A stretch of DNA of 64,000 nucleotides. It comes from Datura wrightii (lineage: Eukaryota > Streptophyta > Magnoliopsida > Solanales > Solanaceae). The number at the start of each line of letters is the position of its first letter. Position 1 is the stretch's first letter. The DNA lies in NCBI GenBank assembly GCA_035772735.1, contig JASDFA010000019.1, forward strand, positions 70,408,001-70,472,000. Direction: 5' to 3'. Shown here piece by piece: positions 1-12,139 of the stretch. The notes below the pieces were generated by a model. It made no database searches and was not told where the DNA came from. It was given only the letters and a program-made list of their open reading frames with translations. The position numbers and the translations under genes are program-made.

Positions 1-503
1 TTTGCATTTTAATATAATTTCTGCTATTTCAGAAGAATTTTGTGATGCAAACTGGATAACTAGTAATGATGAAGTTTGCTCCACCAGTGGCTATGTGTTT
101 ATTTTTGGTGCAGGTGTTATTTTGTAAAAAAATACTTCAAATAGGCTTGCATAGCACATTCTACTATAAAATATGAATTCATTGATCTCTATTTGGCAAG
201 GCAATAAGTTGAGTGGCTGAGAAACCTTTTGGCAAATGTGTAATTATGGGAATGACAAGTTTCACCAGGTTCTCTTCATTGTGACTCACAAACTGTAATT
301 AGAATTGCCAAGAACAGTTTGTATAATTGAAAAAAGAGACATATTTATATCAGCTATGGTACGGTTAAATAAATATTTAAATGTTGTTTATTTTCTTAGT
401 GTATAAGATCAAAGAAATTTAGTGGATCCTTTAACCAAGGATTTAGAAAGAAAAATAATCCTTAAAAAGTTAAGAGGGATGAGACTAAAACCCATGGATT
501 GAG
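1..503 (+). pseudogene. copia RNase H / pol C-terminus, broken
   Basis: Translation of about 45-125 gives a copia RNase H stretch with the catalytic-type motif DANW followed by STSGYVF and GAGVI. Downstream, near 420-503, the frame reads LVDPLTKDLE then GMRLKPMD, the usual end of copia pol before the 3' untranslated region. Several in-frame stops and frameshifts lie between. In active elements RNase H removes RNA from the RNA-DNA hybrid in the cytoplasmic particle. This copy cannot make protein. Confidence 0.75.
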
Positions 504-1002
504 GTAATATGGCGGATACCCGTTTGTGGTCAAATAAATCCATATAAGCCCTCAATATATACTCTATTATCTATCCTTATGGTGTGTTCTGGTGCTTTAT
601 AAGGTTGACTTTATTTTTCTCTTAATGATTACATAACCTTAAGGTGATCTTTGTTGAGATGGAGTTTATAGAATCACCTATACGAGTAAAAGGTATGATC
701 ATCTTTTATGAAAGATCTGGACCATATTTTTAAAGCACTCATGAGACTCAAGGTGTGTGCATGACCATTAAACCAATTTATCAGTATCGCGGAGTATGCA
801 TAAAATTAAGTATATGGTATGTGTAGTAGGGGTCTCAACGTATATCTATTTAATTCAAAAGTACTTAACTTTATGGATATTTGTTATTTCCTCATTTCAC
901 TATATGTCAATTCAAATCAAAAGATATAGGTACTTAAGTGCATGTTCCTTCCATTTGTCTAGAGATTGTTTCTATCCTTTTATCTTTGCATTTGTGGGGG
1001 CT
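504..1002 (+). other. copia 3' untranslated region
   Basis: Non-coding stretch between the pol end and the LTR. It ends in a purine-rich tract (TTTGTGGGGGCT, 991-1002) that fits a polypurine tract directly before the LTR start. The short open frame here has no recognisable domain and I do not regard it as a gene. Confidence 0.55.
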
Positions 1003-1438
1003 TGTTGGTATTTTTGTTAATGGATGATAATACAAAGACAATGATTCATTCCCCTAAATTAACCAAGTTCATTCCTTGGAAATTAATGTAAGTCAAAGAT
1101 TCATTTTTCGAATTAAAAGATCTTTACTACCCAAACTTTGTGATATACCTTTATATAGGTTGAAATTTCCATCGTCAATATAGAGAAATTCGTCTCTTCT
1201 TCTTCAATGTTCTTCTTCTTTCATTTTTTTCTAGGCAATCGATTTGTGCAAACTCCAAACTTTCAATCATGAATACACGTGTTTGAAAGTAACTGTATAA
1301 TTTTGAGAAACGACGGGCTACAATGATTTGGAGAAATTACTTTCACGGTAATTTCTTGCCATGACACAGTTTTATAACAATTTATTTATTGTTTTAATTC
1401 TAGTTCAGTATATCAATATTGTAGTATCTATATCTTTA
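1003..1438 (+). repeat. 3' LTR (partial) of the outer copia element
   Basis: Begins TGTTGGTA right after the G-rich tract, as copia LTRs do. A TATA-like TTATATAGG lies at 1151-1159 and a CT-rich leader follows, typical of an LTR promoter region. The LTR is cut by the Helitron at 1439. The continuation after 25076 is probable but its end is not defined. Confidence 0.6.
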
Positions 1439-1462
1439 TCTATATATACATATAAAAGAGGG

Positions 1463-4400
1463 CCTTCAGCCCGATGACGTGGCACTCTCCAAGCCAGAAT
1501 TGCTATTTATCTAATTTTCTAGTTTTTTTTCCTTCATAATCAGTTATTTGTTGCACCTTTTGGAAAAAGTAAATATAATTTGAACAGTTACAACTTTTAG
1601 TCGATATATTTTTTGAATAGTTGTATCAATTTATTTTCAAAAATAGTTACTTTTTGACTTTTTGTGATTACATCAATTCCTAAAACGATAATGTTGGATT
1701 CCTGGTTCTTTCTTCTCCCATTTTTGCTCTATCCTCTTCCATTTTCTCATTTTCTTTACTTTAGAAAGTTCACAAACATTAAATAGTTTGGTTCTTTTCT
1801 CTTTTCATGCCTTTACATTTTTTTATGTTAAACGATGATAAAACTCTTTGATTTCTTCATGTTATGCCAGTAATGTTCCCTATCTAGGGACAGATTAATA
1901 TCCCATGTCAATAATAAAAATGAGACAAAAACATTATATCCCTCATTTTAGATCACTCTTTTTCTTCATAATATCCCTCTACACCAACTCTTAAACTAAA
2001 TCTTACCCTCTAAACTCAAGTTTAGAATTAAACCAAAAGAAAATATGTTTTTTAATAAATATCAAATATTTTTCAAGATATTTTTCTATGCTACAGAGAA
2101 TTATTGTTTAAGAACTGAGACTTCTTTTCAGTTGAAGGTTTGAAGCAATTGTGAGATTAATTCTCTTTTCTTCTTCTTCTTTCATAGCGTTGAATATATA
2201 TTTTTTACAGTATAGTATTAACTATTCTAAATGTGCATTCTATGTTTTTTCTTAATACTAATTTTCTTTATTTAGTAATGAGTTTCTATTTTACAATCCA
2301 TTAGTATAATATTTTTGTAAACTTGGATATTGTTAGATTCATCAAATTGCTATAAAATGAAAATTGTCTGTAATATTCATAATTGAATTAATATCCCATG
2401 TCAATAAAAAAGATGAAAAAAGCTCTACACCAACTCTTAAACTAAATCTTACCCTCTAAACTCAAGTTCAAAATTAAACCAAAATAAAGTGTATATATAT
2501 ATTTTTTATATAAATATAAAATATTTTTTAAGATTTTTTTTTTGTGCTACAAGAATTATTTTTTTTGAGAATTGAGGCTCCTTTTCAGTTGAATGCTTGA
2601 AGCACTTGCGAGATGAATTCTCTTTTCTTCTTCTTTTTTCGCAGCATTAAATATATTTTTTTACAGTATGATATTAACTATTGTAATTGTGCATTATATG
2701 TTATTTCTTAATACTAATTTTCTTTATGTACTAATGAGTTTCTATTTTACAATTCATGAGTATAATATTTGGTGAATTTGGATATTGTTAGATTCATCAA
2801 GTTGCTATAAAATATTTTAAGAGTTTTTTTCATGCTATAGAAATTATTTTTTAAGATTGAGGCTCCTTTCCAGTTGAAGGCTTCAGCCCAATGACGTGGC
2901 ACTCTACGCCAGAATTGCTATTTATCTAATTTTTTATATTTTTTCTTTTTGTTTTCCTTCTCAATCAGTTATTTGTTGCACCTTTTGAAAAAATTAAACA
3001 TAATTCGAACAGTTACATCTTTTAGTCTATAAATTTTTTGAATAGTTGTATCAATTTATCTTCAACAATAGTTACTTTTTGACTTCTTGTGATTACGTCA
3101 ATTCCTAAAAAAAATAGTCTTGCAACATAAAAAGTTTTCGCGGGCGAATATTTACTCTTTCAATCCCTATTTCATTTGTAGGGTTAACGCGTGACTTCTC
3201 AGATCTCAGAATACATGAATTAATCTCTGGTTCATTCCGCCATCCCGACTAGTGAATCATTAAGATTCCTTTTTCAACAGAATCTTTTGCATTCACAAGT
3301 TTCGTCATTCCCATCACTTCTTACTTAATGGTTAGGTCTGAATTCTACAATGGAGCTCAAAATGAAATTGGTTCTTGAGTCAATCTTCTCAGTCTTTATT
3401 GGCTCGAATCTCTTGATTTTTTGTTCTATTTCTATAATAAGATTCTTTTTATTATGGTAGGAATGCGTATTGATGCTTTATTACACTTCCTTTTATGAGA
3501 TTACTCATAGACTTTAATTTCTGGTTCTTTCTTCTCCCGTTTTTGCTCTATCGTCTTTCATTTTCTCATTTTCTTTACTTTAAAAAGTTCACAAATATTA
3601 AATGTTTTGGTTTTTTTCTCCTTTCATGTCTTTACATATTTTTATGTTAAACAATGACAACACTCTTTGATTTCTTTACGTCATGCTGGTAATTTTCCCT
3701 ATCTAAGGACAAATTAATATCCCATGGCAATAAAAAAGATGAGAAAAAAAAAATTTACATCCCTCATGTTAGATCACTCTTTTTCTTCATAATATCCCTC
3801 TACACCAACTCTTAAACTAAATCTTACCCTCTAAACTCAAGTTTAGAATTAAACCAAAAGAAAATATATTTTTTTAATAAATATCAAATATTTTTCAAGA
3901 TCTTTTTCCATGCTACAGAGAATTATTGTTTAAGAACTGAGACTTCTTTCCAGCTGAAGGTTTGAAGCACTTGTGAGATGAATTCTCTTTTCTTCTTCTT
4001 TTTTCATAGCGTTAAATATATATTTTTTACAGTATAGTATTAACTATTCTAAATGTGCATTCTATGTTTTCTCTTAATACTAATTTTCTTTATTTAGTAA
4101 GAGTTTCTATTTTACAATTCATTAGTATAATATTTTTGTAAACTTGGATATTGTTAGATTCATCAAATTGCTATAAAATGAAAATTGTCTGTAATATTCA
4201 TAATTGAATTAATACCCCATGTCAATAAAAAAGATTTAAAAAAAAACTTGACATCAACTCTTAAACTAAATCTTACCCTCTAAACTCAAGTTCAGAATTG
4301 AACCAAAAGAAAGTGTATAATTATTTTTTTATAATTATCAAATATTTTTCAATTTTTTTTCGTGCTACATCAATTACTTTTTGAGAATTGAGGCTCCTTT

Positions 4401-4563
4401 TCCGTTGAAGGATTGAATCACTTGTGAGATGAATTCTCTTTTCTTCTTCTTTTTTTGCAACATTGAATATATTTTCTTACTGTATGATATTAACTATTCT
4501 AATTGTGCATTCTATGTTATATCTTAATACTAATTTTTTTATGTAGTAATGAGTTTCCATTTT
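1463..4563 (+). repeat. duplicated Helitron 5' half with internal sub-repeats
   Basis: The block at 1463-2876 is repeated at 2877-4563 and continues after the solo LTR at 7814. Both copies start with TTCAGCCC.ATGACGTGGCA and then run through the same AT-rich text. Each copy also holds two sub-repeats of roughly 490 bases, starting near 1895, 2395, 3718 and 4210, recognised by ATCCCATGTCAATAA followed by ACTCTTAAACTAAATCTTAC. No coding potential is visible. Confidence 0.75.
3118..3512. other. probable plastid-derived segment (NUPT) inside the Helitron
   Basis: About 395 bases are present in the second copy of the Helitron duplication but absent from the first: the first copy passes straight from AATTCCTAAAA to TTCCTGGTTC at about 1682-1703. 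The segment is less AT-rich and contains strings such as CGCGGGCGAATATTTACTC and CATTCCGCCATCCCGAC that I associate with plastid non-coding DNA, possibly around rps12/rpl20. The insertion is seen directly. The plastid origin is recognition from memory and needs a search. Confidence 0.55.
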
Positions 4564-7500
4564 TGTCACGGCCCACCTTGGGAGGCATGACTAGCACCTA
4601 GTGTCACACTGGAATCTGACTGACCTAGCTAGGATTATGCACATCTGGTGCACGCCTGCAACTCGACTCAAGAAAACAACGGGCTATATCTCAGCTGTAA
4701 ACACAACCCCTAGCCGACAAGGCCTTATAGCCACCTGTAAATGAAAACAGCTAACCAACAATAGACCATAAAAGGGAGTCCTATGCAAGCCGACAAGGTT
4801 GCCATGATATCTAGTTATAACTGAAATGGACCTAATATGCTATCCTAGGCCCCACACAGCCAACATACGAAACATAACTGATTAAGGCGCCACACGGCCA
4901 GCATTCAACTAACTGACTGATGACTGTAGTCTGAAAGCCTTTAAGAATACAAATAATGGTCGGGACAGGGCCCCACCTACCCCAAGATACTGTAAAACTG
5001 AAAGACAGAACTCTCTACAACCTGGCAGCTCTGAATGAAAGGAACTATAATGGTGAACTCTGAGCAACTACTACTGAAGATCCTGAATACTGCCTGGCTA
5101 AACCTGCAAGCACGTAATGTAGCACCCAGGGGAGGGCGTCAGTACAATATGTACCGAATATTTAAGGCAATAGATGAGCTGCATATAAGCTATGAAATAC
5201 TGGAAGTAAGTAGAAAGGAGAGGCAGAGAGATAAACCTGGTTGCCTGCTGATTCATAATCTGCATCTAACCAACACTTACATGTACGTAAGTTAAGACTA
5301 TATAGCTACGTATTTACAAACTATAACTAGCATACAAGAATACAAACAAGAACCTCACCTGGCTCCCATAAGCCGGAAGGTACAATCAACACAGAATAAC
5401 CCACCCAGGGCCCCCATAAGCCCTGGTGAGTGCACTTCAATCTATATACCCCTAACCAGGTTTCTATGACTGCACTGGTGATATAGCCAACCTATCAATC
5501 CCCTGGTTATGCAATTGGGCCCACTTGACCCCTGATCTGTAGCTGTGTCTGAGTCCGGTGGACTCCTGATATCTACACCCCGAGAAGCATGCTCGACAGA
5601 GGTGTATATAAGTCCAACCACATATCTGGATCCCTATCTTCGTCCCTAGAGGACGACATACCATTCCGTAGAGCGGCGTCATCTCGCCCCTGGCGGGCGT
5701 CGACATAGCTAGTAACCCAGGGGTGGTCATGGAAGGCTCCTAAGTAAGGGCAACCCCGAACCAAAAGGTTGTAATAATATCTCAATCTAGCCACTCAAAA
5801 GGCATAACTAGCCCTCTAGGCCTAACGCCACTGCTGCTCGCCCCCTAGGATAATCTGTAAAATTGCTAGCACGCACGCCATGCACCTGTATCTGATCAGA
5901 GGATCCTAATAGTGATCATGATCTCTAATAGTCTGGACTGAACGGGGCGAGATCTGGAGTGGTCCAACATAACCCTGAATGTCCTGCTCGGACGACTCTA
6001 ATTCATAACCAACTACGAGGTCGTGAATGACTAACTATTTGACTCCCCCGCCTGGGATAACTATAGGGCTGGTACTAGCCGAACCTGTGTTCGAGCGGTC
6101 ATCCCCTAATCCCCCATAGGAAGTTTACTAACGTCCTTAGCCTGTGGGAAGCACTGTACTAACATGGTACATACTAGCGCCTTAGACCTCATCTTGGTAT
6201 AAGCGGGTCTTATATTACTGTTCTGGGTGATTCTTAACCTTATAGACAAGTTCATATAAACTTAGCCACTCCTGGCGACCTGTACCTGAATACCTTATGA
6301 GGGCTGACTGGTGCGCTGGTCCAGCCTCCAACTGCTGATAAGGTCACCTTTCTTAGGGTATCCATGGGTCTATTTGACCTGGGCGACTAGACTAGCTTTC
6401 TAGTGATCTTTAGGATGAATGCTAAGTCAACTAGGACTGACAACCACTGGTAATACTAATGACTAAACCTAACTAGGTAGCAGGTTGTCACTAGCTCACT
6501 AGACAACTCTGGGTTATTGTTTCTAAGGAATGGCTCTCCTATCTAGGTTGCTGGCCCTGGGGCGTAGGAATGCGCCAATGGCCCCGAGGAATGTTTTCCT
6601 GACAATACAGGCGCCAAACTGGTAGTTAAATTGCCTAACTACGCCAATACTTGTTCAACTAACTGATTCAGGCTCGTTAACTCTCACGAGCTCCTAAATT
6701 CTAGGCTTGGCAACAACATATAATTCTACCAACCCAATGAACTGGAAAATAGAAGAGTTTTTATGACGCTCCTAGCGCGAATCACACTTAACCTGCTCCC
6801 TTTCGACTAGGGATCCTGCCGTATGATCTGTATACATTTTCTAGTAGCTAACCAGAACTTATGTAACTGTAATCTACTAATAGCAGTTAATCACGACATA
6901 CCTGAGCTTTATATATATCACTAAAAGCTAATTACAACATATCGACTTATAGTCTAATGGTAGCAACTGTCTGTGGCATCTGAAATCGTTATTTCTATTC
7001 GAGAACATAAGTTGTAATGCTATACGACGGGGATACTTGCCGAGAGTTAAGCCTTACATACCTCGACTGTCGTTCACTGATCAACTGGTGAGTATCGGCT
7101 CGTATACAACTGTCCTTCTCAACTGCAATGGTATTACTAGAAGAAAATAGCTTGTTTCAATACTAAATTCAATAAAACGATAATTTTATATAATTATATT
7201 AATTATATTTCAATGTAACGAAATACAACCGAAAACCCATAATTTTTCAGAAATCCAGAAGGAAGAAATGCTTTCTTTAAGCCTGTGATCGTATTGACAC
7301 AAGTTTGGAGCAATTCCAACAACTTTGGCTCGGCGAGACGACGATTCTATGGGCGAATTTCACGAAACTAACTCCGTAACAATACTCCCTGCAGCCTTAT
7401 ACTTTGATACCTGAAGTTAATTCGGATTTGGACGGCATTTTGTAGCGTAAACGGGGAAGATTTACTTGGTTCCTTCGTACCTTTTCTCTTCTGGTCGAGT

Positions 7501-7808
7501 AATATCTGAAAATAACTTAAAATCAAACAATGAGACTAATATATACTTGAGGCGGTGGACAAGGCAACGTGGCATGGACCTCAACGCGCCAATTTACGGG
7601 CGTTCCACGTGGGGTAACACGGAGGGGGCTGCTCCCTACCACGTTGCCCCACTGGGCAACTTGGTTCGGCCTCTTCCCGTGAAATCCCGACTTTGCACTC
7701 GTTCGGCCTTTCTATCGAACCCTTTCCTGGTATGTACGGCACTCTAAAACTCTCAGCCAATGTACGAATAGGCTGACTAAAACGTTAGAACTTACGAGGT
7801 GTAACAAT
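4564..7808 (-). mobile_element. solo LTR of a Tekay-type gypsy element
   Basis: Flanked by ATTTT at 4559-4563 and 7809-7813. It starts TGTCACGGCCC and ends GTGTAACA, so on the minus strand it reads TGTTACACC...CGTGACA like the other chromovirus LTRs here. On the minus strand it has a GC-rich stretch, a TATA-like TATATATTAG (plus positions about 7536-7550), a splice-like acceptor/donor pair (plus 7123 and 7061) and the usual CCAAGGTGG end. No internal coding region is present, so this is a solo LTR left by LTR-LTR recombination. At 3245 bp it is longer than the other LTRs here (2.3-2.6 kb). Confidence 0.8.
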
Positions 7809-7813
7809 TTTAT

Positions 7814-9190
7814 AATCCATGAGTATAACATTTGGTGAATTTGTATATTGTTAGATTTATCAAGTTGCTATAAAATGAAAGCTTTCTGTAACATCATAAT
7901 TGGATCATATCATAATTTGTACTTTCTGCACTTATGCATAATTATTCTACTTATCCAGTTTGATATTTTATTGCCTAAATTTATTTTTCTTAGATTAGTT
8001 ACACACAACATCACAATTACTCTAAAATTTTCCTCTTTTTTGAATCTCGACTCTCATATGTTCCTAAAGCTCCTCTTCCTTTACATGAATTAGATAGGTG
8101 CCCGTATCACATATTTTTACAGTAACATCTTGGGAATTAAAACTCGTAGTAAGTAATTAAATATTATTCTCTCTCCTTGACCTTTTTCATCAAAAATAGA
8201 GATAATGAACTTTTCTTGAAATAAAAATTAAGGTCAAGCAAGTGTAGAAGGGTCAAGAAGATGGCACGAGAAAGTGAAAGTGTAACCTTCAGAACTGAAT
8301 ATCGGGATTTTAAAAAAATATTTGCTTTACAAATATTTGGTTCTTCTCTTTTCTAATACCAAAGACATGAATAGTATTACAAGTAGTAGTAACATACACC
8401 ACTTAGTAATAATACTACCTTAGTGAATATTGATTTAATCATTTATACAACACCATATATATATAATATTTATCTCTCCTTTAACAACTGGAGACAGATT
8501 CATTGTTCTTTCTGTGAAAATAAATGAAAACAATAAAGTTTATGAATACTGTAGTTTCTTCCATAAAATGCATTTATAGATTTTTCACATTTTGAAGGTC
8601 TTGTTTTAGGAATCCACTCTCTTGATAAACATCTTTAAGGAGTATAATTTTCTATCCGTTCGACAATTTTAAAAATTTGTAGGAACTCTTAGATTTAGAA
8701 AGAGGAAACTGAAAAGCTGACATCAAGTTTTCTGGATTTGATATTATGAAAATTGAGATGATGATGATAATACATATGACTTCAGGAGTAGGAAAAAATA
8801 GAATTTACATAACATCTCTGGGAAAAAGGATGAGATTTTACCACAAAAATACGACAATCAAAGAAATCATGCCACCTTAAAGTTAAAAATAACATATAAA
8901 AGTTTCTAAACAATACACAAATCTTAGAAGAAATTTATGTAAATTTTTATTTTAATTTGAGTTTTAAACATTAAATATTTCTTAATTAGATAAACTTAAA
9001 TACTTTATGCATTGCAACTAAGTATCTATGAGTACCATTACCTATTCATTTGATAATTTTAATAATTTGAAGGCCGAATAGTTAGCTTTAGAAGGAGAAA
9101 ATTGAAAGGCAAACACAAAAATTTTTTAGATTTGTTATTATGAAGATTTAGCTGATAATAAAATCAGATGGCTTTAGGAACAAAGAAAAA
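7814..9190 (+). other. Helitron interior, no gene seen
   Basis: Continues the Helitron repeat text interrupted at 4563 (ATAATCCATGAGTATAAC matches the copy at about 2750). AT-rich, with no domain or conserved frame in either strand. Confidence 0.6.
8640..9190 (+). repeat. tandem repeat near the Helitron 3' end
   Basis: The text at 8640-9000 (GACAATTTTAAAAATTTGTA, then CTTCAGGAGTAGG, then GATTTTACCACAAAAATACGAC) recurs in diverged form at about 9040-9190. It continues after the copia insertion at 24679-24860 (GATTACACCACAGGAATACAAC). The unit is roughly 380 bases, and the second copy runs into the Helitron terminus. Confidence 0.6.
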
Positions 9191-9195
9191 ACTCC

Positions 9196-9365
9196 TGTTG
9201 GAATTTTGTGTAAGGCATTTTAATATTATAAAAATATTTATTTTTCACATTCATGATGATGAATGTGACATTAACTATTCTATAACCTCCATTCCATTAT
9301 TCTATCTCATTATGCCTTGTAACCTATGTAATCTTTGCAACCTCTAAGGCATAATTCTCCCATTA
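9196..9365 (+). repeat. copia 5' LTR, left piece
   Basis: First 170 bases of the LTR, matching 24108-24278 of the 3' LTR. A perfect 9-bp inverted repeat (CACATTCAT / ATGAATGTG, 9246-9267, 4-base loop) is conserved in both LTRs. Element A follows after the target bases CATTA (9361-9365). Confidence 0.85.
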
Positions 9366-9509
9366 TGTTATACCCCGTAGGATTCCCGGCATATAGATGG
9401 CCTATTCGCGTGTTGGTTAAGAGTATTTGAAAGCCATACATGCTAGAAAAAGGCCTGGGGAAAGATCGGACAAGCGCCAAGTCGGCGCGTCACAAGGCAA
9501 AATGCGACT

Positions 9510-9560
9510 TATAAATCGCATTCCATGAATGCGATTTATAGTGTCCATTATATATATAAG
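9510..9560 (+). promoter_or_regulatory. Element A LTR promoter: palindrome and TATA box
   Basis: A perfect 14-bp inverted repeat with a 3-base loop (TATAAATCGCATTC / CAT / GAATGCGATTTATA, 9510-9540) sits immediately before a TATA box (TATATATATAAG, 9549-9560). The 3' LTR has the same arrangement at 16767-16797, preceded by one extra 27-base repeat copy. Confidence 0.65.
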
Positions 9561-9791
9561 CCCAACTTCGGTTTTTTATTCAAATTCCTTATAATTTCCA
9601 GTAGAAAACAGAGAGTAATTAGAGAGAAGGGGAAAACGAAGATCTCCTACTAAAATTCGTCCGATTACGCCGCCAAACGCAGTCCAAACTTGAATTAACC
9701 TCAAGTAACGAGGTATTTAGCAGTAGAGAGCATTCCTACGGATTTAGTTTCGTGAAATACGGCCGACGAATCATCGAGCTACCGAGCTAAG

Positions 9792-10054
9792 GTAAGTAGA
9801 ATTGCTCCAAACTAGTGTCTATGTGTTCCTAGCTGTGAAGTGACTATTTCTCCCTTCTGGACATCTGGAAAATAGCGAGTTTTTGGCCGTCTTTCGATAA
9901 GCCTAAGTTTAGGCTATAATTATATCGAAAGTGACGTTGTTCTTTGGAATAAGGCTATATTTAGTATTAATTGACATATTTATGAATGCAGTTGGGAGAA
10001 ATAGTTGAAGTATTGGCCGCGCCTCGTCCGACAGACGGATAGTTCGAGGATAAG
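9792..10054 (+). other. Candidate leader intron and 63-nt mini-exon in LTR A
   Basis: A strong plant donor (CTAAG/GTAAGT, GT at 9792) is followed 200 nt later by an acceptor (AATGCAG/TTGGG, ending 9991). A 63-nt segment then ends at a second donor (GATAAG/GTATGT, GT at 10055). The same sites occur in the 3' LTR (mini-exon 17249-17311) and, with changed sequence, in the LTRs of C, E and the solo LTR. Splicing is inferred from sequence only. Confidence 0.4.
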
Positions 10055-11948
10055 GTATGTAAAGCTAGTTCCTTCGGCAAGTTAGTAGCTTTAGCCTTGT
10101 ATAGTACCATAAACTCCGTAGTAGAATTCCCGGAAGTTGAATGTTAAGTATTGTGCAAGTTCAGTAAACCTAGTTCGCAATGTGGTATCATATTCAGTCT
10201 GAAAGTTAGAAAAGCATGTGCCCAAGGGCAAGTTAGTAGTTCAGATTCAGTACAGCCTATTATGTGAATAGCAAGCATGTTGTAGAATAAAAAGGAACAT
10301 ATTTTCATAATAACAGTCAGTAAAGAAAGATCAGATAGACAGACAGTTTTGGCTATAGATTAGCCATTCAGACAGATAGTATCTTGGCTACAGATTAGCC
10401 GTACAGTTAAACAGAGAGTACAGAATCAGTATAGTCAGTAAGAATCAGTTCGGTATAGAAACAGATCAGAATAAGAAGTTAGATTCCAGATAGTCTTTTT
10501 AGTTATACATGCTTGCTATTTCTATGTGTTATTTGTTTGTTGAGACCTGTTGTGGCATGTGGGCACCCTTTTAGAATCCCCACCGCCCCTAGGTTATAGC
10601 TGTGTCGATACCAGATTCAGATACCGCCACCAGCTGGGCGATGTCGTCCGCCTAGAGGACGATGATGGCCGACCACCATGATTATACGGTCCAGACCACC
10701 CTGCTTGCAGGGGTAGTTCAGTTTACTCTGCGCAGAGCCAGTCCACCCTGTTTACAGGGGCAGAACACTCTGTGTGCGCTTGTGGCCGGGGGTAGTTTCA
10801 GATACCGTTTTTATAAAATTACCCTGTTGCGTGCTTGCACCCAGGGGCAGTTTTTATTACACACCCCGTGTACACTTGCGCCTAGAGGCAGGAGTCTTCG
10901 GACTCAGACACAGTTTATTGTCAGAGGCCAAGGCCTGAGCTACATACCCAAGGGGACCGGTAGGAGGAGCTCACAGTTATCAGATAAGTGGAGTGACTTA
11001 TTTTTGGTTGGTTTAGACCCGGGTAGGGGTAAATAGATTGTGTGTTGGTTGGAACCTTCCGGCTTATGGGGGTCAGTCAGGTATTGTGTGTATTTATATG
11101 TATACCTATATGTTCTATTAGATACTGATAGATAGGAGGACGACACGTCATCACGTACACTCAATTTAGCTATAGAATAAATAAACTCTCCCTAGTTATC
11201 CTCAGCTAGATAGACTCAGCTACTTTCTGCTTACATGTCAGGTTACTGTTGTTATTCATTTCAGTTGTGTATTTCAGTTGCTTTACATGCTCAGTGCCTG
11301 TGGTACTGACGCCCAGTGGGGCGCTGCATTACTTGCCTGCAGGTACTCATAGACAAGGAGGCGATCCCTCATGATTCCAGTCAGCTATTGAGTATTCAGC
11401 TCCTGTCATCCGGAGTCTGAATTCCTGAGGTGTATTTCATTTTCTTTTGTTGTATAGTACGGGTAGGTCGGGGCCCTATCCCGATCATTTCTATTGTTAT
11501 TCTTAGAGGCTTGCAGTCTGTATATATTTCCCTGTGTCAGTCGAGCCGGTCGTGTGAGGCCGTGCAGCTTGTTATAGTTATTTGTTATTTCTGTTCCTGT
11601 TGGCCGTGTGTGGCCATAATCAGTTAGTAGTGGTGACCTTGCCGGTCACGTAATTAGTTAGCATGTTATTGTTGAGTTACAGAGAACTAGACAGCATGGT
11701 GGCCTTGTCGGCCCGCATAGGTTCCCCTATAGTAGTATGTTTCTGGTTAGCTGTCATTACAGGTACAGGTGGCTATAGGCCAATGGACCGGGGGCTGTGT
11801 TTACAGCCGTTATATAGCCCTTTGTTTCCAAAAATTTGAGTTAGAGCCAGTCAGGCACCAGATATGCTTAGGCTCACCAGATAGCAGTCTAGGTCCTACT
11901 AGGGCACCAGGTGCCAGTCATACCCCCCAAGGTGGGGCGTGACAAACT

Positions 11949-11960
11949 TGGTATCATAGC
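11949..11960 (+). other. Element A primer binding site
   Basis: TGGTATCATAGC lies four bases after the LTR end. It matches the common plant PBS complementary to initiator Met tRNA, with one change (T for G) compared with the sites in B and E. Confidence 0.8.
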
Positions 11961-12139
11961 AGGTCGTGTCCCAGGGAGTCTGCAAGCCGTGCTAAGTAGA
12001 GTCTTATCTATGGATGTGTTGTGCACCACATACTTTAGGCAAGAGGCTGCGAGGCATGATAGGATGGTTACCCTTCCTTCTCAGTCAGTCGTGTTTTAGA
12101 GCGGTTCAGTATAGGGTTGAGTCCCTAAAAACTTACCGT

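Larger units (their letters stand above)
1..1438 (+). mobile_element. 3' end of a decayed Ty1/copia retrotransposon
   Basis: This is the outermost element of the left nest, cut off by the window start. It contains the end of an RNase H domain, the usual copia tail region, and the beginning of a 3' LTR. The sequence is interrupted at 1438/1439 by the Helitron, and the rest of the LTR should resume at 25076. The 5' part lies outside the window, so no TSD can be checked. The end of its LTR after 25076 could not be fixed. Confidence 0.7.
9366..11944 (+). repeat. Element A 5' LTR
   Basis: Starts TGTTATACCCCGTAGG and ends GGGGCGTGACA; 2579 bp. Holds a palindrome plus TATA box (9510-9560), splice-like sites (9792-10055), several short hairpins such as CCCTGCTTGCAGGG near 10698, and the CCCCCAAGGTGGGGCGTGACA-type end common to this group. 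Confidence 0.9.

Noticed and set aside
796..1020. 74-codon open frame as a small gene
   Set aside because: Spans the copia untranslated region and LTR start; hydrophobic chance frame.
5464..5794. Minus-strand open frames in the solo LTR
   Set aside because: Lie within LTR sequence shared with other chromovirus LTRs, overlap each other, no domain.
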